Shown here one piece after another: positions 29,921-39,513 of a stretch of DNA of 64,000 nt; position 1 is the first letter of the stretch; every line of letters starts with the position of its first letter. The stretch comes from Pycnococcus provasolii (taxonomy: Eukaryota; Chlorophyta; Pseudoscourfieldiophyceae; Pseudoscourfieldiales). The translations under genes were made by a program, and so were the position numbers. The stretch lies in contig CP150586.1 in the NCBI GenBank assembly GCA_049487715.1, positions 1 to 64,000 of the forward strand. The letters are read 5' to 3'. A model generated the notes under the pieces. That model made no database searches, was not told the origin of the DNA, and worked only from the letters and a program-made list of their open reading frames with translations.

Positions 29921-31207
29921 ATGGCCGTGGCCATGGCGACAACAACACAAGCGCTCAGAAACGGTCTCTCAACCGCACTCTCCCTCGTAGGTGGCGCGCG
30001 ATCCATCAGTAGCTGTGCACAAGCATCCCTCCCTTCTCTCACCGGCGGACCCCTGAAATCTATGACACATGTGCCACTTCGCCGATGCGTCGCGTCGTCG
30101 GCATCGGCATCGGCATCGGCGGCGGCGGCTGCATGCGCGGCGAAGCAGAAGCAGGAAGCGACGCAGCAGCAGCCGGCGTGGGCAGTGGACGCAGCGGCGG
30201 AGGCTGCATCGGCGGAGGCTGCCGAGCTGCCACCGCCGTCGGCGGTCGAGCGTGCGATCAGCACGGTGTTCACCGCGGTGGGAGCGACGGCTGCAGTCAT
30301 GGGTACAGCACTCGGCGTGTCGTACCAGATTTACACGGTCGACGAACTCGACAGCATGGCAGACGCGCGATTTGGAACAAGACCAGATATCGCGCCTCCG
30401 CCACCACCGGGCACGCCGGGCGCCGTGTCAGACAGCAGCGGCGGCGGCGGCGACATGCGAGACGTGGGTTATCCCGAGCTTGCCGTGCGAAAGTTTGTCG
30501 ACATACGACGCTGGATGGACCACACAATCAACTACTACAAGGAGCCTTCTGCCGAAAAGCTGCTCCCTGACCTGCCTGAGGCATATCGTGCGCACGCACG
30601 CACGCTCGTGCTGGACCTCGACGAGACGCTCGTGCACAGCGACTGGACGCGCGCGCGCGGCTGGCGTGTGTTCAAACGGCCGGGGGTGGACGAGTTCCTC
30701 AACAGAATGAGCCAATTCTACGAACTTGTCGTCTACACGCACCAGAATCACACTTATGTCGAGCCAATCATGGATCGTCTCGACCCGCAGAGGCGGGTCA
30801 CCTACCGCCTTGCACGCGACGCCACGAAGTACTACAACGGGACGCAGGTGCGAGACCTTTCGCGCATGAACCGCGACCCGTCGAAGCTGCTTTACCTCAC
30901 GAGCGACCCAAAGACGGCTCTACTTCACCCTGAGAATACGATTGTCATCCCGCCGTTCAAGCAGGTGTCCGACGAAGGTGGCGACGACGACACCGCGCTT
31001 CTCGACATCATGCCATTCCTCGAGATGGTGATCAAGACGAACGCGCCGGATGTGCGCGCGGTCGTGGCGAGCTACGAGGGCAAGGATGTCATCGCCGAGT
31101 TTCGAAAACGTGCGGCTGCTCTACGAGAGAAGCGCGAGGCCATGGCGAGCCAGCTCAAAAACAAGGGCGGATTAGCAAGCCTGCGATTTGGACGGGCGGG
31201 TGGCTAG
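29921..31207 (+). CDS. TIM50: TIM50-like subunit of the TIM23 import complex
   Basis: 428 residues from the ATG at 29921. Residues 1-65 are basic and Ser/Ala-rich, a mitochondrial presequence. A hydrophobic stretch near 110-130 (AISTVFTAVGATAAVMGTALGVSY) is the inner-membrane anchor. The HAD/FCP1-like domain follows with RTLVLDLDETLVHSDWT, FKRPGVDEFLNRMSQFYELVVYTHQNHTYVEPIMDRLDP, and YNGTQVRDLSRMNRDPSKLLYL. The DxDx(T/V) motif is DLDET, as in plant TIM50. TIM50 receives presequences in the intermembrane space and gates TIM23. The C-terminal segment ends in an Arg/Lys/Ala-rich helix. Confidence 0.92.
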   Translation: MAVAMATTTQALRNGLSTALSLVGGARSISSCAQASLPSLTGGPLKSMTHVPLRRCVASSASASASAAAAACAAKQKQEATQQQPAWAVDAAAEAASAEAAELPPPSAVERAISTVFTAVGATAAVMGTALGVSYQIYTVDELDSMADARFGTRPDIAPPPPPGTPGAVSDSSGGGGDMRDVGYPELAVRKFVDIRRWMDHTINYYKEPSAEKLLPDLPEAYRAHARTLVLDLDETLVHSDWTRARGWRVFKRPGVDEFLNRMSQFYELVVYTHQNHTYVEPIMDRLDPQRRVTYRLARDATKYYNGTQVRDLSRMNRDPSKLLYLTSDPKTALLHPENTIVIPPFKQVSDEGGDDDTALLDIMPFLEMVIKTNAPDVRAVVASYEGKDVIAEFRKRAAALREKREAMASQLKNKGGLASLRFGRAGG

Positions 31208-31252
31208 AGCACTCCATAATCATAGCAAAAAAAGACATCTTTTTTTCTCGTA

Positions 31253-32038
31253 TTACTGCCACCATTGCACTACTGTGTCCTCCTTCGCGACATCTTCGCC
31301 ACCTTTGGAATCGTTGTTGATTTTGTTGTCGTTGCCATCATTTGCAGCGTCTGTTTCGATGAGTGCGGCATCGATCGGGTCATTCGGGATCGAAACTCCA
31401 GCTGCATCATCATCACATGTTTCTTTCATCGACATATCATCGACGTGCTCACCACTACCACTCCCCGCGATGTCGTCATTCTCGTTTTTTTTCTCTTGTT
31501 GTTGCTGTCGTCGTCGTCGACAGCGCATCCTGGCAAAGAATCTCCTTACCATGCTCCCGAGATCTTTCAGGGCGATGCCAAATCTTGGCCACGCACCAAC
31601 AGACGAGATGCCGCCAATGAGTGCGCCCGCACGTCGCGAGCTTAAGCTTCCGCTAAAGAAAGCGATTCCTAACACGGGCCAGAGAGGATAGCTGAATTCG
31701 TCGTCAAGAAGTTGCTTGCTGCTGCTCGGCGTTGCCTTGGACCTCCTCTTCTTTTCACCGTCACCGTCTTCTTCTTCTTCTTCTTTTTCTTCTCCGGGAA
31801 CGAGCTCTGCCGGCGGCTCATCGTTGTCGCCACCAGCACCGCCCCGGGTCGTATCTGCAGCCTCCACGACAATACGCGCCGCTCCGAGTCTTGCGAACAT
31901 CGCCAGCAAAGAAAGGCAGCAGAGGCTGCAAGCAGCAGACGTTTTGCAGTCGGCAGGATTTCGCTGGTTGTTGTTGATTATTTTTTCTTTTTTTTTTCTC
32001 TCTCTTTCGGCCCGGACTGCCGAAGGAAATGAGGTCAT
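31253..32038 (-). CDS. Hypothetical acidic protein with short hydrophobic segment
   Basis: 261 residues from an ATG. The N-terminus is basic, then LCCLSLLAMFARLGAARIVVEA, then a long Glu/Asp run. A central region FSYPLWPVLGIAFFSGSLSSRRAGALIGGISSVGAWPRFGIALKDL looks ordered and partly hydrophobic. A CRRRRQQQQEKK stretch and an acidic tail end it. No known domain. It converges with TIM50 (45 bases between stops). Opposite-strand ORFs over the same bases read as low-complexity Ser/Arg and are less credible. Confidence 0.55.
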   Translation of the reverse strand: MTSFPSAVRAERERKKKEKIINNNQRNPADCKTSAACSLCCLSLLAMFARLGAARIVVEAADTTRGGAGGDNDEPPAELVPGEEKEEEEEDGDGEKKRRSKATPSSSKQLLDDEFSYPLWPVLGIAFFSGSLSSRRAGALIGGISSVGAWPRFGIALKDLGSMVRRFFARMRCRRRRQQQQEKKNENDDIAGSGSGEHVDDMSMKETCDDDAAGVSIPNDPIDAALIETDAANDGNDNKINNDSKGGEDVAKEDTVVQWWQ

Positions 32039-32200
32039 TATTTCATTTCATTGAACCCCGAATCTCAATTGAGACTTGTGACAGACAGATATATCAGTAG
32101 GTCGTTGGGCCTGAACGAATTTCAAAACTAATAACGCGCCGCGCATTCATCCATTCTTCCATTCATTTGGTTGGTTGGTTGGTGCAGCACTAGTAATTTA

Positions 32201-34222
32201 ATGGCGTCGTCGCCCACGCGTGGAGAAGGAGGAGGAGAGACGATACGGCGGATACGGCGGCGGATACGACGGGATACGACGGCTGCCAAGGCGGACGTTT
32301 GTGGCGAACAAATGACGACACCATTGATGATAACGACGACGCAGAACAAGAAGAACCAACCACAACCACAACAACCAGAGGAGACACCAGCTCGGGAGGA
32401 GTTACTGCCAATGCCTTCGTCGTCAAGTGACGGATATGTTTACTATACACCGTATGAAACTTCAGCAAGCACAGGTGACAACAACAACAACAACAACAAC
32501 AGCAGCAGCGGCGGCAGCAGCAGCAGCAGCAGCATTTACAAGACTGCTTATTGCTGCTACGATTCTAGCAGTGGCACCGATAAGGAGGAGGAGGAGGAGG
32601 GCGGCGGCGGCGGCGGCGATGACGACGACAACAACGACGACGATCGTGTCCATCACAACGATGATCATGAACAGCAAACAACACCGACATCATCGTTACC
32701 TCCTACTGCTCTGGCACTGCATATGCTCGCTTCGTACGGCGGTGGCGCAGATGTCCTTGCACAAACTTCTAGCAGCAGCACCGATAAGCAGGAGGAGGAG
32801 GATGAGGACGACGACGACGGCGGCGGCGAAGGTGTCCACCACCACGATGATCACGAACAGCAAACAACACCGACACCATCGTTACCTCCTGCTGCTCTGG
32901 CACTGCACATGCTTGCTTCGTACGGCGGTGGCGCAGATGTCCTTGCACAAACATTCCGTGGCTTCTGCCCAGCGATGCGAGTCAGGAAAAAAACGACGGC
33001 GGCATCGCGGCAGCCAGGAGGAGGTTCTGCGCCAATTAGGCGTAGACACACAGATCTATCGTCGTTGAATTTTTTACCTCGCCACATGATGAATGATGCC
33101 GCCACCATGTCGCCACCGTCGACGACGACCAACCGCGGTCTTCTCGCTCTCGACGTGAAAGCTGTGGCACGCTTCGTGCATGCTGCTTTGCATGATGTCG
33201 TCACGGACATTGCGGAGGCTCACGAGCTTGCGGAGGCTCTCGTGGAAGCGATCGGCACAGACGAAGGGCAGCTCGAGTGGAATAGCCTGGCGAACGGACT
33301 GCGTTTGTTCGGCTGCGTCTTTTCGAAGGAAGTGCAAGAGGAGGATTCCGAAACACCGCCATCTACTCATACGAGCAGCAATGTTGGAAGTGGAACGAGG
33401 AAGGTACCACCGTCTACGATAAGCAGTTTTGCAAGCGACGTCGCTCCCGCACCCGTGCAGCGCACGGCGTTTCGCTCAGCAGCGCAAATGACCACGCCGA
33501 CTACCGCCGCTGACTACGAGTTAGCGGTAGACAGCAGCATTGCGAGAATCGGCTCTGCGACTCTCCACGCCGACTCAGCCGTCGGCGTTGGCGTGCTGGC
33601 GGCGGCGCCGGTGGCAGAGGAGGAGGAGGAGGAGGGGGCGACGCAGCGAGGTGTGGCGGCGGCAGAGCACGACATGGAGGAAACAAGCTCGCATTCGCCA
33701 CGTATGACGCCACGGCCTTTTCTTGGGCGCAACCTTAGTCATCTGGGATCCGAGCCGCTTGCGACGGCGACGTATGCAGGCACGGTGGCTGCCACTTGGC
33801 GTCAGCACTTTGCCGCACCAGATGCCCAGTCACCGCAGTGGTCGTACAGCGCACGGTACGGCGGCCTGCGTCGCGTCATCAAGTCACATTGTTTGCACGC
33901 GTCCAGTGCGTTTGGCCACCTCACCACCGTGGAAGCGCAGCTGGCTCGGCAAACCGCGCCACGTCAGCTCACTTTGCTGAGCCGATCGTCCACGCCGCGC
34001 TTTCCGTTCGGCAAGCTGTGGGTGGTTGACCGTCGTCTCGAGCTGAGTGAGGAGCCATCCCCTGATGATGGTGGCAAGGTGGTGGTGCACGCTCGTCTGT
34101 GGGCTGGTCTTAAGGCGACGACGCCGTTCGACGGTTTCGCCGCCATCAAGGCTGCCCTCGGCGGCACCGTTCTTCGCGACGACTGCACGAGCTTCCTCGC
34201 GCGACTGTCACCAGGCGCCTGA
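32201..34222 (+). CDS. Hypothetical 673-aa protein with 62-aa tandem repeat
   Basis: Start at the ATG at 32201; an open TTG start lies 30 bases upstream. The N-terminal 260 residues are Gln-, Ser-, Asp- and His-rich and include two copies of a 62-residue unit, each ending SLPPxALALHMLASYGGGADVLAQT. The central part has an ordered segment (LDVKAVARFVHAALHDVVTDIAEAHELAEALVEA). The C-terminal 160 residues (LSHLGSEPLATATYAGTVAATWRQHF ... RFPFGKLWVVDRRLELSE) look like a globular domain I do not recognise. Its TGA stop is the TGA that opens element copy A. Confidence 0.6.
   Translation: MASSPTRGEGGGETIRRIRRRIRRDTTAAKADVCGEQMTTPLMITTTQNKKNQPQPQQPEETPAREELLPMPSSSSDGYVYYTPYETSASTGDNNNNNNNSSSGGSSSSSSIYKTAYCCYDSSSGTDKEEEEEGGGGGGDDDDNNDDDRVHHNDDHEQQTTPTSSLPPTALALHMLASYGGGADVLAQTSSSSTDKQEEEDEDDDDGGGEGVHHHDDHEQQTTPTPSLPPAALALHMLASYGGGADVLAQTFRGFCPAMRVRKKTTAASRQPGGGSAPIRRRHTDLSSLNFLPRHMMNDAATMSPPSTTTNRGLLALDVKAVARFVHAALHDVVTDIAEAHELAEALVEAIGTDEGQLEWNSLANGLRLFGCVFSKEVQEEDSETPPSTHTSSNVGSGTRKVPPSTISSFASDVAPAPVQRTAFRSAAQMTTPTTAADYELAVDSSIARIGSATLHADSAVGVGVLAAAPVAEEEEEEGATQRGVAAAEHDMEETSSHSPRMTPRPFLGRNLSHLGSEPLATATYAGTVAATWRQHFAAPDAQSPQWSYSARYGGLRRVIKSHCLHASSAFGHLTTVEAQLARQTAPRQLTLLSRSSTPRFPFGKLWVVDRRLELSEEPSPDDGGKVVVHARLWAGLKATTPFDGFAAIKAALGGTVLRDDCTSFLARLSPGA
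32568..32953. repeat. 186-bp coding tandem duplication
   Basis: The segments starting at 32568 and 32768 share a period of 186 bases over their 3' halves; the last 95 bases differ at about five sites. The 5' halves differ more because of expansions of GAGGAG and GACGAC triplets. The frame is kept. Confidence 0.9.
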
Positions 34223-34315
34223 GATTCCTCACTCAGTAATGAAGTTGCACATTAGTTTGTCCCCCCAACGGTCGTCCATTCACATCACTCACTTTCACCA
34301 ATCAGCCCATTCCCC
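34223..34315 (+). repeat. Stop-linked 3' element, copy A
   Basis: The core GATTCCTCACTCAGTAATG starts at the base after the TGA stop of the 673-aa gene. It is followed by CCAACGGTCGTCCATTCACA and CTCACTTTCACC and CAGCCCATTC, which match the corresponding part of copy D. The match ends near 34315. Confidence 0.85.
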
Positions 34316-35448
34316 GGTGCCATTCACTTCGATTTTTGTTCCTACTCGGCGCAACACCGTAGGGTAGTCGTCCTCGTAAAGGAACCGCTCTCACAAGTTT
34401 TCGTCTAACCTTAAGGGTAGTCTGCCCCAGGTTTTGGGGCCCAGGTTGGAAACCCTCCGTCCGAGTGGGGACCCACCCTTAAACCTGGTCTTGCTCCAAG
34501 GAGTCCCATACAAACGTTTCGGTGCTAAGGTTAATTGCTTGCTCCTACAGTCCCCACCCAAATGACCCAAGCTCGGCCGACAGTAGTTAAGGTTAGTTCT
34601 TAACTACTTAGACTATGTACTGTACTCCAAGTCCTGTTGGAACCGTTTGGTAGTGCTTAGGAAGTAGGCCGATTGGGGCCCACCCCACCCGCCCAAGGCC
34701 GAGAGCCCAAGGCGCCCGCCCAGAGGCTTCATTCCTCCGATCGAGAATGGAGATCGAGGGCGGCCCTTATTATTTTAATCCAACAACTTCCTCATCTTAA
34801 TCCAACATTTAGCCTTCCTCATCTCTCTCTCTCTCCGACTCTCCAAGGCCTCCGCCTGTTTCTTCCGACAAGAACCAGCTCCGACATCCGCCTTCAGAAC
34901 AGAACAGAACACAACACAACACGACGCCCCCCCGGCAGCCAGGGGGGCGCTGAAAGGGAGAGTGCCTTACAACTAGTACATTGTATGTATTCCGCCGACG
35001 ACAAGCCCTCCCTCTCTTTCCATCCTCTTTTCGATGAGGTTCCTAATTAGAAAGAGAGTGTACCCGATCATACATAAGAGGTTTAAGAGTTTTAAGAGCC
35101 GCCTCGTGCACGCCTCCCGCCTCCTCCCCTTGCAGCCTCCCTGCCCCCTGGCAGGGCATGGCATTGCATTAAGGTTAGTCCCCGGGGGCTGGAAATGAGG
35201 CTGGGAAGGAGGGATCCCTTGCAGCTTAGCTTGCTCGAGGGAGGGGTTGGTGGCCCTCTCTTTATCATCAACCTCGCAGCCATCCCATCCCATCCCATCC
35301 GGCCATCCATCGGCGAAGAGCTTGCTCGCAGATTCCCTCTTAAGGGGCCCCACTTACTTCACCTTCACCTTTGGAGTAAATATAACCTCAAGTCATCACT
35401 CGCACTTTTGATCATGGAGCGCTGCTTACAACAACATACAAAGACCAC
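34316..35448. other. Intergenic, no gene seen
   Basis: No convincing ORF. Short G/C-rich inverted motifs occur near 34425-34460 (CCCCAGG ... GGGGCCCAGG) and the CCTTAAGGG palindrome at about 34411. The stretch 34800-34940 has CTCTCT and ACAGAACAGAAC-type simple repeats. The last 100 bases are presumably the promoter of the next gene. Confidence 0.5.
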
Positions 35449-36291
35449 ATGTTTGTCGCGAAAGCCCGCTTCATCATCCCACCATCGGCCGCCGGTCGAC
35501 GCACGAAAACACAACGACGACAACAAAACATCAACGCAGCAGCCTTATCCACAACGGACACGACGCGACGACGCGTCGTCGTGCACGCCGCGACGGACTC
35601 GCCGTATGTCGCTAGCGCAGAGAACGACGCTGTGGCGGCGGACGCAGAGACGGCGGACTCGGCGGCGGAGACGGGAACAAAGCCGTGCTGCGCATCACAC
35701 AACCACGAGTCTACAACACCAACAGATGGCAACAATGACGCACCGCCGGCGACGACGGCGTCAGTTGCCGTATCCACGAAAAAAGTCGCGCTCGAAAGCG
35801 ACTCAAGCTTGCTGGTCGGGGACGGGTACAACTTCAACGGCGTCTTCGCCGCGCTGGGGGCGGTGGTTGTTGCAGGCGGCGCCTGGTTCTTTGTAGACCA
35901 GCAGAAGGTAGGTGGCGCAGACGACTCGTTAAAAGCGGAGGAACTTGCTGAGCAGGAGCAGGAACACCAGTCTGCTCGCCTTCGCATTCGCCAAGCGGCC
36001 GCCGTGCAGTCTGCGATCAACTACGCGCGCATGGCAAATCACTCGCGCGCGCACGTGGAAATTGAGCGCGCCATCGACGTGCACACCGAGTGCCGACGAA
36101 GCGTGCTGACAGATGCATTTCAGAGTGAAGATGTTGAGCGAGTCTACAAGCTGGCCGCGAAGCGTCTCTCGACCACCACGCAGTACCCGCGCATGATTCT
36201 CTTTCGCAAGCTGCTCAACATTTCCGACGCGGACGGCGAGAGCCTCGAGGCGCAGGCGGCGGACGAGCAGAAGGGTTCCTTCGTCATTTGA
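35449..36291 (+). CDS. Hypothetical plastid-targeted membrane protein
   Basis: 280 residues from an ATG. The first 45 residues are basic, with Arg/Ala/Ser/Thr and no acid (VAKARFIIPPSAAGRRTKTQ), a likely transit peptide. A disordered acidic/Thr segment follows to about 120. One transmembrane helix is evident near 130-150 (FNGVFAALGAVVVAGGAWFFV). The last 120 residues are a helical, charged domain (QEQEHQSARLRIRQAAAVQSAINYARMANHSRAHVEIE). I do not recognise the family. Confidence 0.6.
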   Translation: MFVAKARFIIPPSAAGRRTKTQRRQQNINAAALSTTDTTRRRVVVHAATDSPYVASAENDAVAADAETADSAAETGTKPCCASHNHESTTPTDGNNDAPPATTASVAVSTKKVALESDSSLLVGDGYNFNGVFAALGAVVVAGGAWFFVDQQKVGGADDSLKAEELAEQEQEHQSARLRIRQAAAVQSAINYARMANHSRAHVEIERAIDVHTECRRSVLTDAFQSEDVERVYKLAAKRLSTTTQYPRMILFRKLLNISDADGESLEAQAADEQKGSFVI

Positions 36292-36472
36292 GGTGGAAGA
36301 GAGATGCGAAATGTGGTTCCGGTTTTTTTGAAGATTTCTCAAGTATATACCAACTAGATAAATAGGACGAGTAAGTGAATACAGGTACAGCAACAAATTT
36401 GTTTTTTGCAATAATGAGTGGTCAACATCGGTTGGTTTCGGTTTGGTTTCGTTACTATATGTTCATCATGTA

Positions 36473-37966
36473 TTACAGACCCTTGGACTGAGAGGCCAAC
36501 AGTTTCAGAAGTTGTTTCGCCCACCTGTCTAGTGCGGCATACTTTGCATCCGCGCTGCTCGCCGCCGCCGCGGCGGCGGCGGCACGTGGGTCGTCAGCCG
36601 CACCAGCACCTGCTGCGGTGACGGCGATTGGCGCCTTTTTGAATGACAGTACGCCAGTCACCTGGTCGAGCTCGCCGCCGACGAGTCGTCCGTCGAGGAT
36701 GAGGTCAACGACGAGCTCCTCAACCGCCGCAACGGACACATTGAGCTCGTCTGCAAGAAATGCGAGCGTCAGGCTCGTGTACGGCTGCACGAGTCTCAGC
36801 ACAACTGACGTGCGCACGTTGCGAAGCAGATCCTCGACGTAGTCGCGAATGAAGGCATCCCCCAATATGGTCTCACCATCACGTCCTCGGAGCACGCGCT
36901 CGAACTGCGCGATGTCGTTCTGACCGTACGCCTCGACAAGGTTTGTCATTGCCACAATCTCCGGATCGTGCTTGTACGGCTTCGCCTCCTGCGCGTCGAA
37001 CGGGTCCACCTTGCTTTCCATGAGCATGGAGGCGAGCACGAGGTACTTGAGGCACGAGATGCGCCTGCGCTCACCAGCCTCGTCGTAGCTCTTGAAAGCC
37101 TCAAAGAAGTCAGTCGCTGCCATATCCCAAGATCGCTCGTCCATGTGCATCTTCCCGCCGCACTCACGTATAATGCCCATGATGCGAGGGTGAGGTATGG
37201 CGCTTTTGACGGTGAGCGCTCGGCGGTACAGCTCCTTGAGCTTCTTGTGATCCTTCCTCTCCGTGTGCATTTTGATTTCCACCGCAAACACCTCCAGCAG
37301 CTGCGTTCCTTTCTTGTGGTCTTCCGTCCCGTCCTCGAGTCGGCACGCCTTGTGCAGTTCCTTGAGCGTTCTCGCCATGCGCCCGAATTCCCTTTGCGTG
37401 AACCACAGCTCGCACAGCTTCAAGTTTGTCTTGAACCATAGCCTTTCGTTGTGAGCGTTCGGCTGCTTGAGCGCTTCTAGCGTGAGTTCGTAGAACGACT
37501 TCAAGAACGACCCCGAGCCGCCGCCGTCCTGTATTGTCGTTCCCACCGGCGGCGTGCTTGCTGCTGCTGCCGCTGCCGGTGCAGGCGTCGTCGTCGTCGT
37601 CTGTACGAGTTGTCCCGCCGGCGTCACGGAGACAAAGTCGAGCACCGAGTTGACAACTTTCTCCGCATAGTTTCGCGTGACGGCGCCTGAGATGTACTCG
37701 AGGAGTCGGCGGTACGCCGCGAGACTCTCCGGCGAGTTTCCCAGGCGGTGGTTGATTTTGACGATGTTGCGCAGAGCCTTGAACCCCCACTCGCCCTTCG
37801 CGTCCCCCTCCATGTCCACGACACTTTCGAAGCCACTTAACGCTTCGCTCCACTCGCTTTCCTCCTTGGACGCCTTGGCGTTGTAGTACGCGTTCTCGAC
37901 GTCGACGTCCGTGTCGTCCTCGTCGTCGTCGCTGTACTCGAAGCCGTAGTCCATGTCGTCGTCCAT
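36473..37966 (-). CDS. CSN2: COP9 signalosome subunit 2
   Basis: 497 residues from the ATG at 37966, which starts MDDDMDYGFEYSDDDED as in other CSN2 proteins; an upstream in-frame ATG at 38068 would add 34 non-conserved residues. Conserved blocks: VDVENAYYNAKA, EWGFKALRNIVKINHRLGN, ITSGAVTRNYAEK-like EYISGAVTRNYAEKVVNSVLDFVS, and a C-terminal PCI domain (about 330-450) with TSVVLRLVQPYTSLTLAFLADELNVSVAAVEELVVDLILDGRLVGGELD. The end, KYAALDRWAKQL, is family-typical. CSN2 holds cullin-Rbx1 during deneddylation by CSN5. A poly-Ala insertion precedes the end. It is divergent from cpFtsY. Confidence 0.95.
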   Translation of the reverse strand: MDDDMDYGFEYSDDDEDDTDVDVENAYYNAKASKEESEWSEALSGFESVVDMEGDAKGEWGFKALRNIVKINHRLGNSPESLAAYRRLLEYISGAVTRNYAEKVVNSVLDFVSVTPAGQLVQTTTTTPAPAAAAAASTPPVGTTIQDGGGSGSFLKSFYELTLEALKQPNAHNERLWFKTNLKLCELWFTQREFGRMARTLKELHKACRLEDGTEDHKKGTQLLEVFAVEIKMHTERKDHKKLKELYRRALTVKSAIPHPRIMGIIRECGGKMHMDERSWDMAATDFFEAFKSYDEAGERRRISCLKYLVLASMLMESKVDPFDAQEAKPYKHDPEIVAMTNLVEAYGQNDIAQFERVLRGRDGETILGDAFIRDYVEDLLRNVRTSVVLRLVQPYTSLTLAFLADELNVSVAAVEELVVDLILDGRLVGGELDQVTGVLSFKKAPIAVTAAGAGAADDPRAAAAAAAASSADAKYAALDRWAKQLLKLLASQSKGL

Positions 37967-38272
37967 CTTAGGTGTCGCGCTGGCCAGCTGGAATGGAGAA
38001 GAAGAAGAAGAGGAATGACCTAACCGGGAAAACTTCGCAACGCAACGGGAACAAAAAACAGTTTTCAAAACCCCGAAACGGAAACGCTTTTAGCAAACAA
38101 ACACCCAACAATCTCCGGGTTCCGGGGATCCCCCAGACCTCGTCCGGGACCTATTATTATCGTTAGACTATCAAATCTCGTGATTTCGGATAACAAAACC
38201 CCCTCCCCTCATTCCTCTTCATCTGCCCCCCATTTTCACTTTTTGTCCCGTCATTTGCGCCTATCATCATAA
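37967..38272. promoter_or_regulatory. Divergent promoter region, CSN2 / cpFtsY
   Basis: 306 bases between the two ATGs, with no supported ORF. It becomes A-rich in the middle (AACAAAAAACAG, AAACAAACACCC). No strong motif recognised. Confidence 0.4.
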
Positions 38273-39406
38273 ATGGCCATGGCCCCCTCCTCCCGTCTTG
38301 GACCCACTGCTAAAGTCTCCCTTCATAACGGATTTCGTGTCTGCTCTCTCCGTCGTCGTCGTCATGTGAAGACCTATGCTGCGAAGAGTGAAGGCATGAT
38401 CACCAAGTTGGCACGCGTCTTTTCGGAAAAGGCCAAGTCGGACTACGAACGCGTATTCGGGGCGATGGATAAAACGCGAGAACGCTTGAGTGTCGCAGAC
38501 GAACTGTTCACGTACTGGCAACTAGACGAGTACGAGGAGGCGCTCGAGGAACTCGAGGACGTACTGCTCACCGCGGACTTTGGGCCGAAGACTGCCGCAC
38601 GCGTATGCGACAGCCTCAGAGTGGAAATCAAAGCGGGAAAGGTGAGCGACGGAAGTGAGGTCAAGGCACTGCTCAAGGAAAACATCAGGCAAATACTAAC
38701 CGCGCCGGCGGGAGAGGGGGGCAGTGATAACCCGCTCTCATTCCCCGATGACGCTGAGGTGGGTACCGTGCTCGTCGTTGGCGTCAACGGCGCGGGAAAA
38801 ACTACCACCATTGGAAAGCTCGCGCACAGGCTCACTTCGCAAGGTGTGGCGGTCGCACTTGCCGCGGGTGACACGTACCGTGCCGCAGCCACCGAGCAGC
38901 TCGTGGAGTGGGGAAAACGAACGGATAGCCCCGTTGTCGTGAAGCGCGGAGAGAAGGAAAAGCCGCCAGCGCTGCTGTACCGAGCTCTCGAGGAAACGCT
39001 CGCGGCACACAAAAACGGCGAGGGCACGGACGGGTACGCCGACGTGCTCGTGTGCGATACGAGTGGGCGCCTGCACACGAATTACGATTTAATGGAAGAG
39101 CTCGGCAAATGCCAGTCGAGTATGCAGAAGGTGATGCCTGGATCGCCGCACGAAACGCTGCTCGTGCTCGACGGAACCACGGGGCTGAACATGCTCAACC
39201 AGGCGAAGGAATTCGCTAGCTATGTGAACTTAACTGGGCTCATCCTCACGAAACTCGACGGAACGAGCCGCGGAGGTGCCGTGGTAAGCGTCGTAGACGA
39301 GGTGGGCGTGCCAGTGCGTTTCGTCGGCGTTGGAGAGAAGCTCGAGGACCTGCAGTCCTTTGACGCGGATAGCTTCGTTGACGCCATCCTGCCTGCGGGA
39401 ATCTAA
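38273..39406 (+). CDS. cpFtsY: Chloroplast SRP receptor GTPase cpFtsY
   Basis: 377 residues. The first 45 residues are Arg/Ser-rich, a transit peptide. The N domain (about 50-150) and G domain follow, with P-loop [15 protein letters not shown] near 170-184, [11 protein letters not shown] (the DTxRxAAxEQL motif), DTSGR and [10 protein letters not shown], and closing [21 protein letters not shown]. It lacks the acidic A domain of bacterial FtsY, as chloroplast forms do. It pairs with cpSRP54 to insert light-harvesting proteins into thylakoids. The TAA stop is immediately followed by copy B of the 3' element. Confidence 0.95.
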   Translation: MAMAPSSRLGPTAKVSLHNGFRVCSLRRRRHVKTYAAKSEGMITKLARVFSEKAKSDYERVFGAMDKTRERLSVADELFTYWQLDEYEEALEELEDVLLTADFGPKTAARVCDSLRVEIKAGKVSDGSEVKALLKENIRQILTAPAGEGGSDNPLSFPDDAEVGTVLVVGVNGAGKTTTIGKLAHRLTSQGVAVALAAGDTYRAAATEQLVEWGKRTDSPVVVKRGEKEKPPALLYRALEETLAAHKNGEGTDGYADVLVCDTSGRLHTNYDLMEELGKCQSSMQKVMPGSPHETLLVLDGTTGLNMLNQAKEFASYVNLTGLILTKLDGTSRGGAVVSVVDEVGVPVRFVGVGEKLEDLQSFDADSFVDAILPAGI

Positions 39407-39445
39407 GATCGCTCATTCAGTAATGGAGTGTACTTTAGTAACCAA
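39407..39445 (+). repeat. Stop-linked 3' element, copy B
   Basis: GATCGCTCATTCAGTAATGG starts at the base after the cpFtsY stop codon. The next bases, AGTGTACTTTAGTAACC, match copy D (AGTGTACTTTATTA). The match fades after about 40 bases. Length is too short to be an autonomous transposon. Confidence 0.8.
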
Positions 39446-39513
39446 TCAAAAAACAAATTCACTCATGTGAACGATACATGTACACTTTACACATTTCCTT
39501 TCTTTTCACCAAA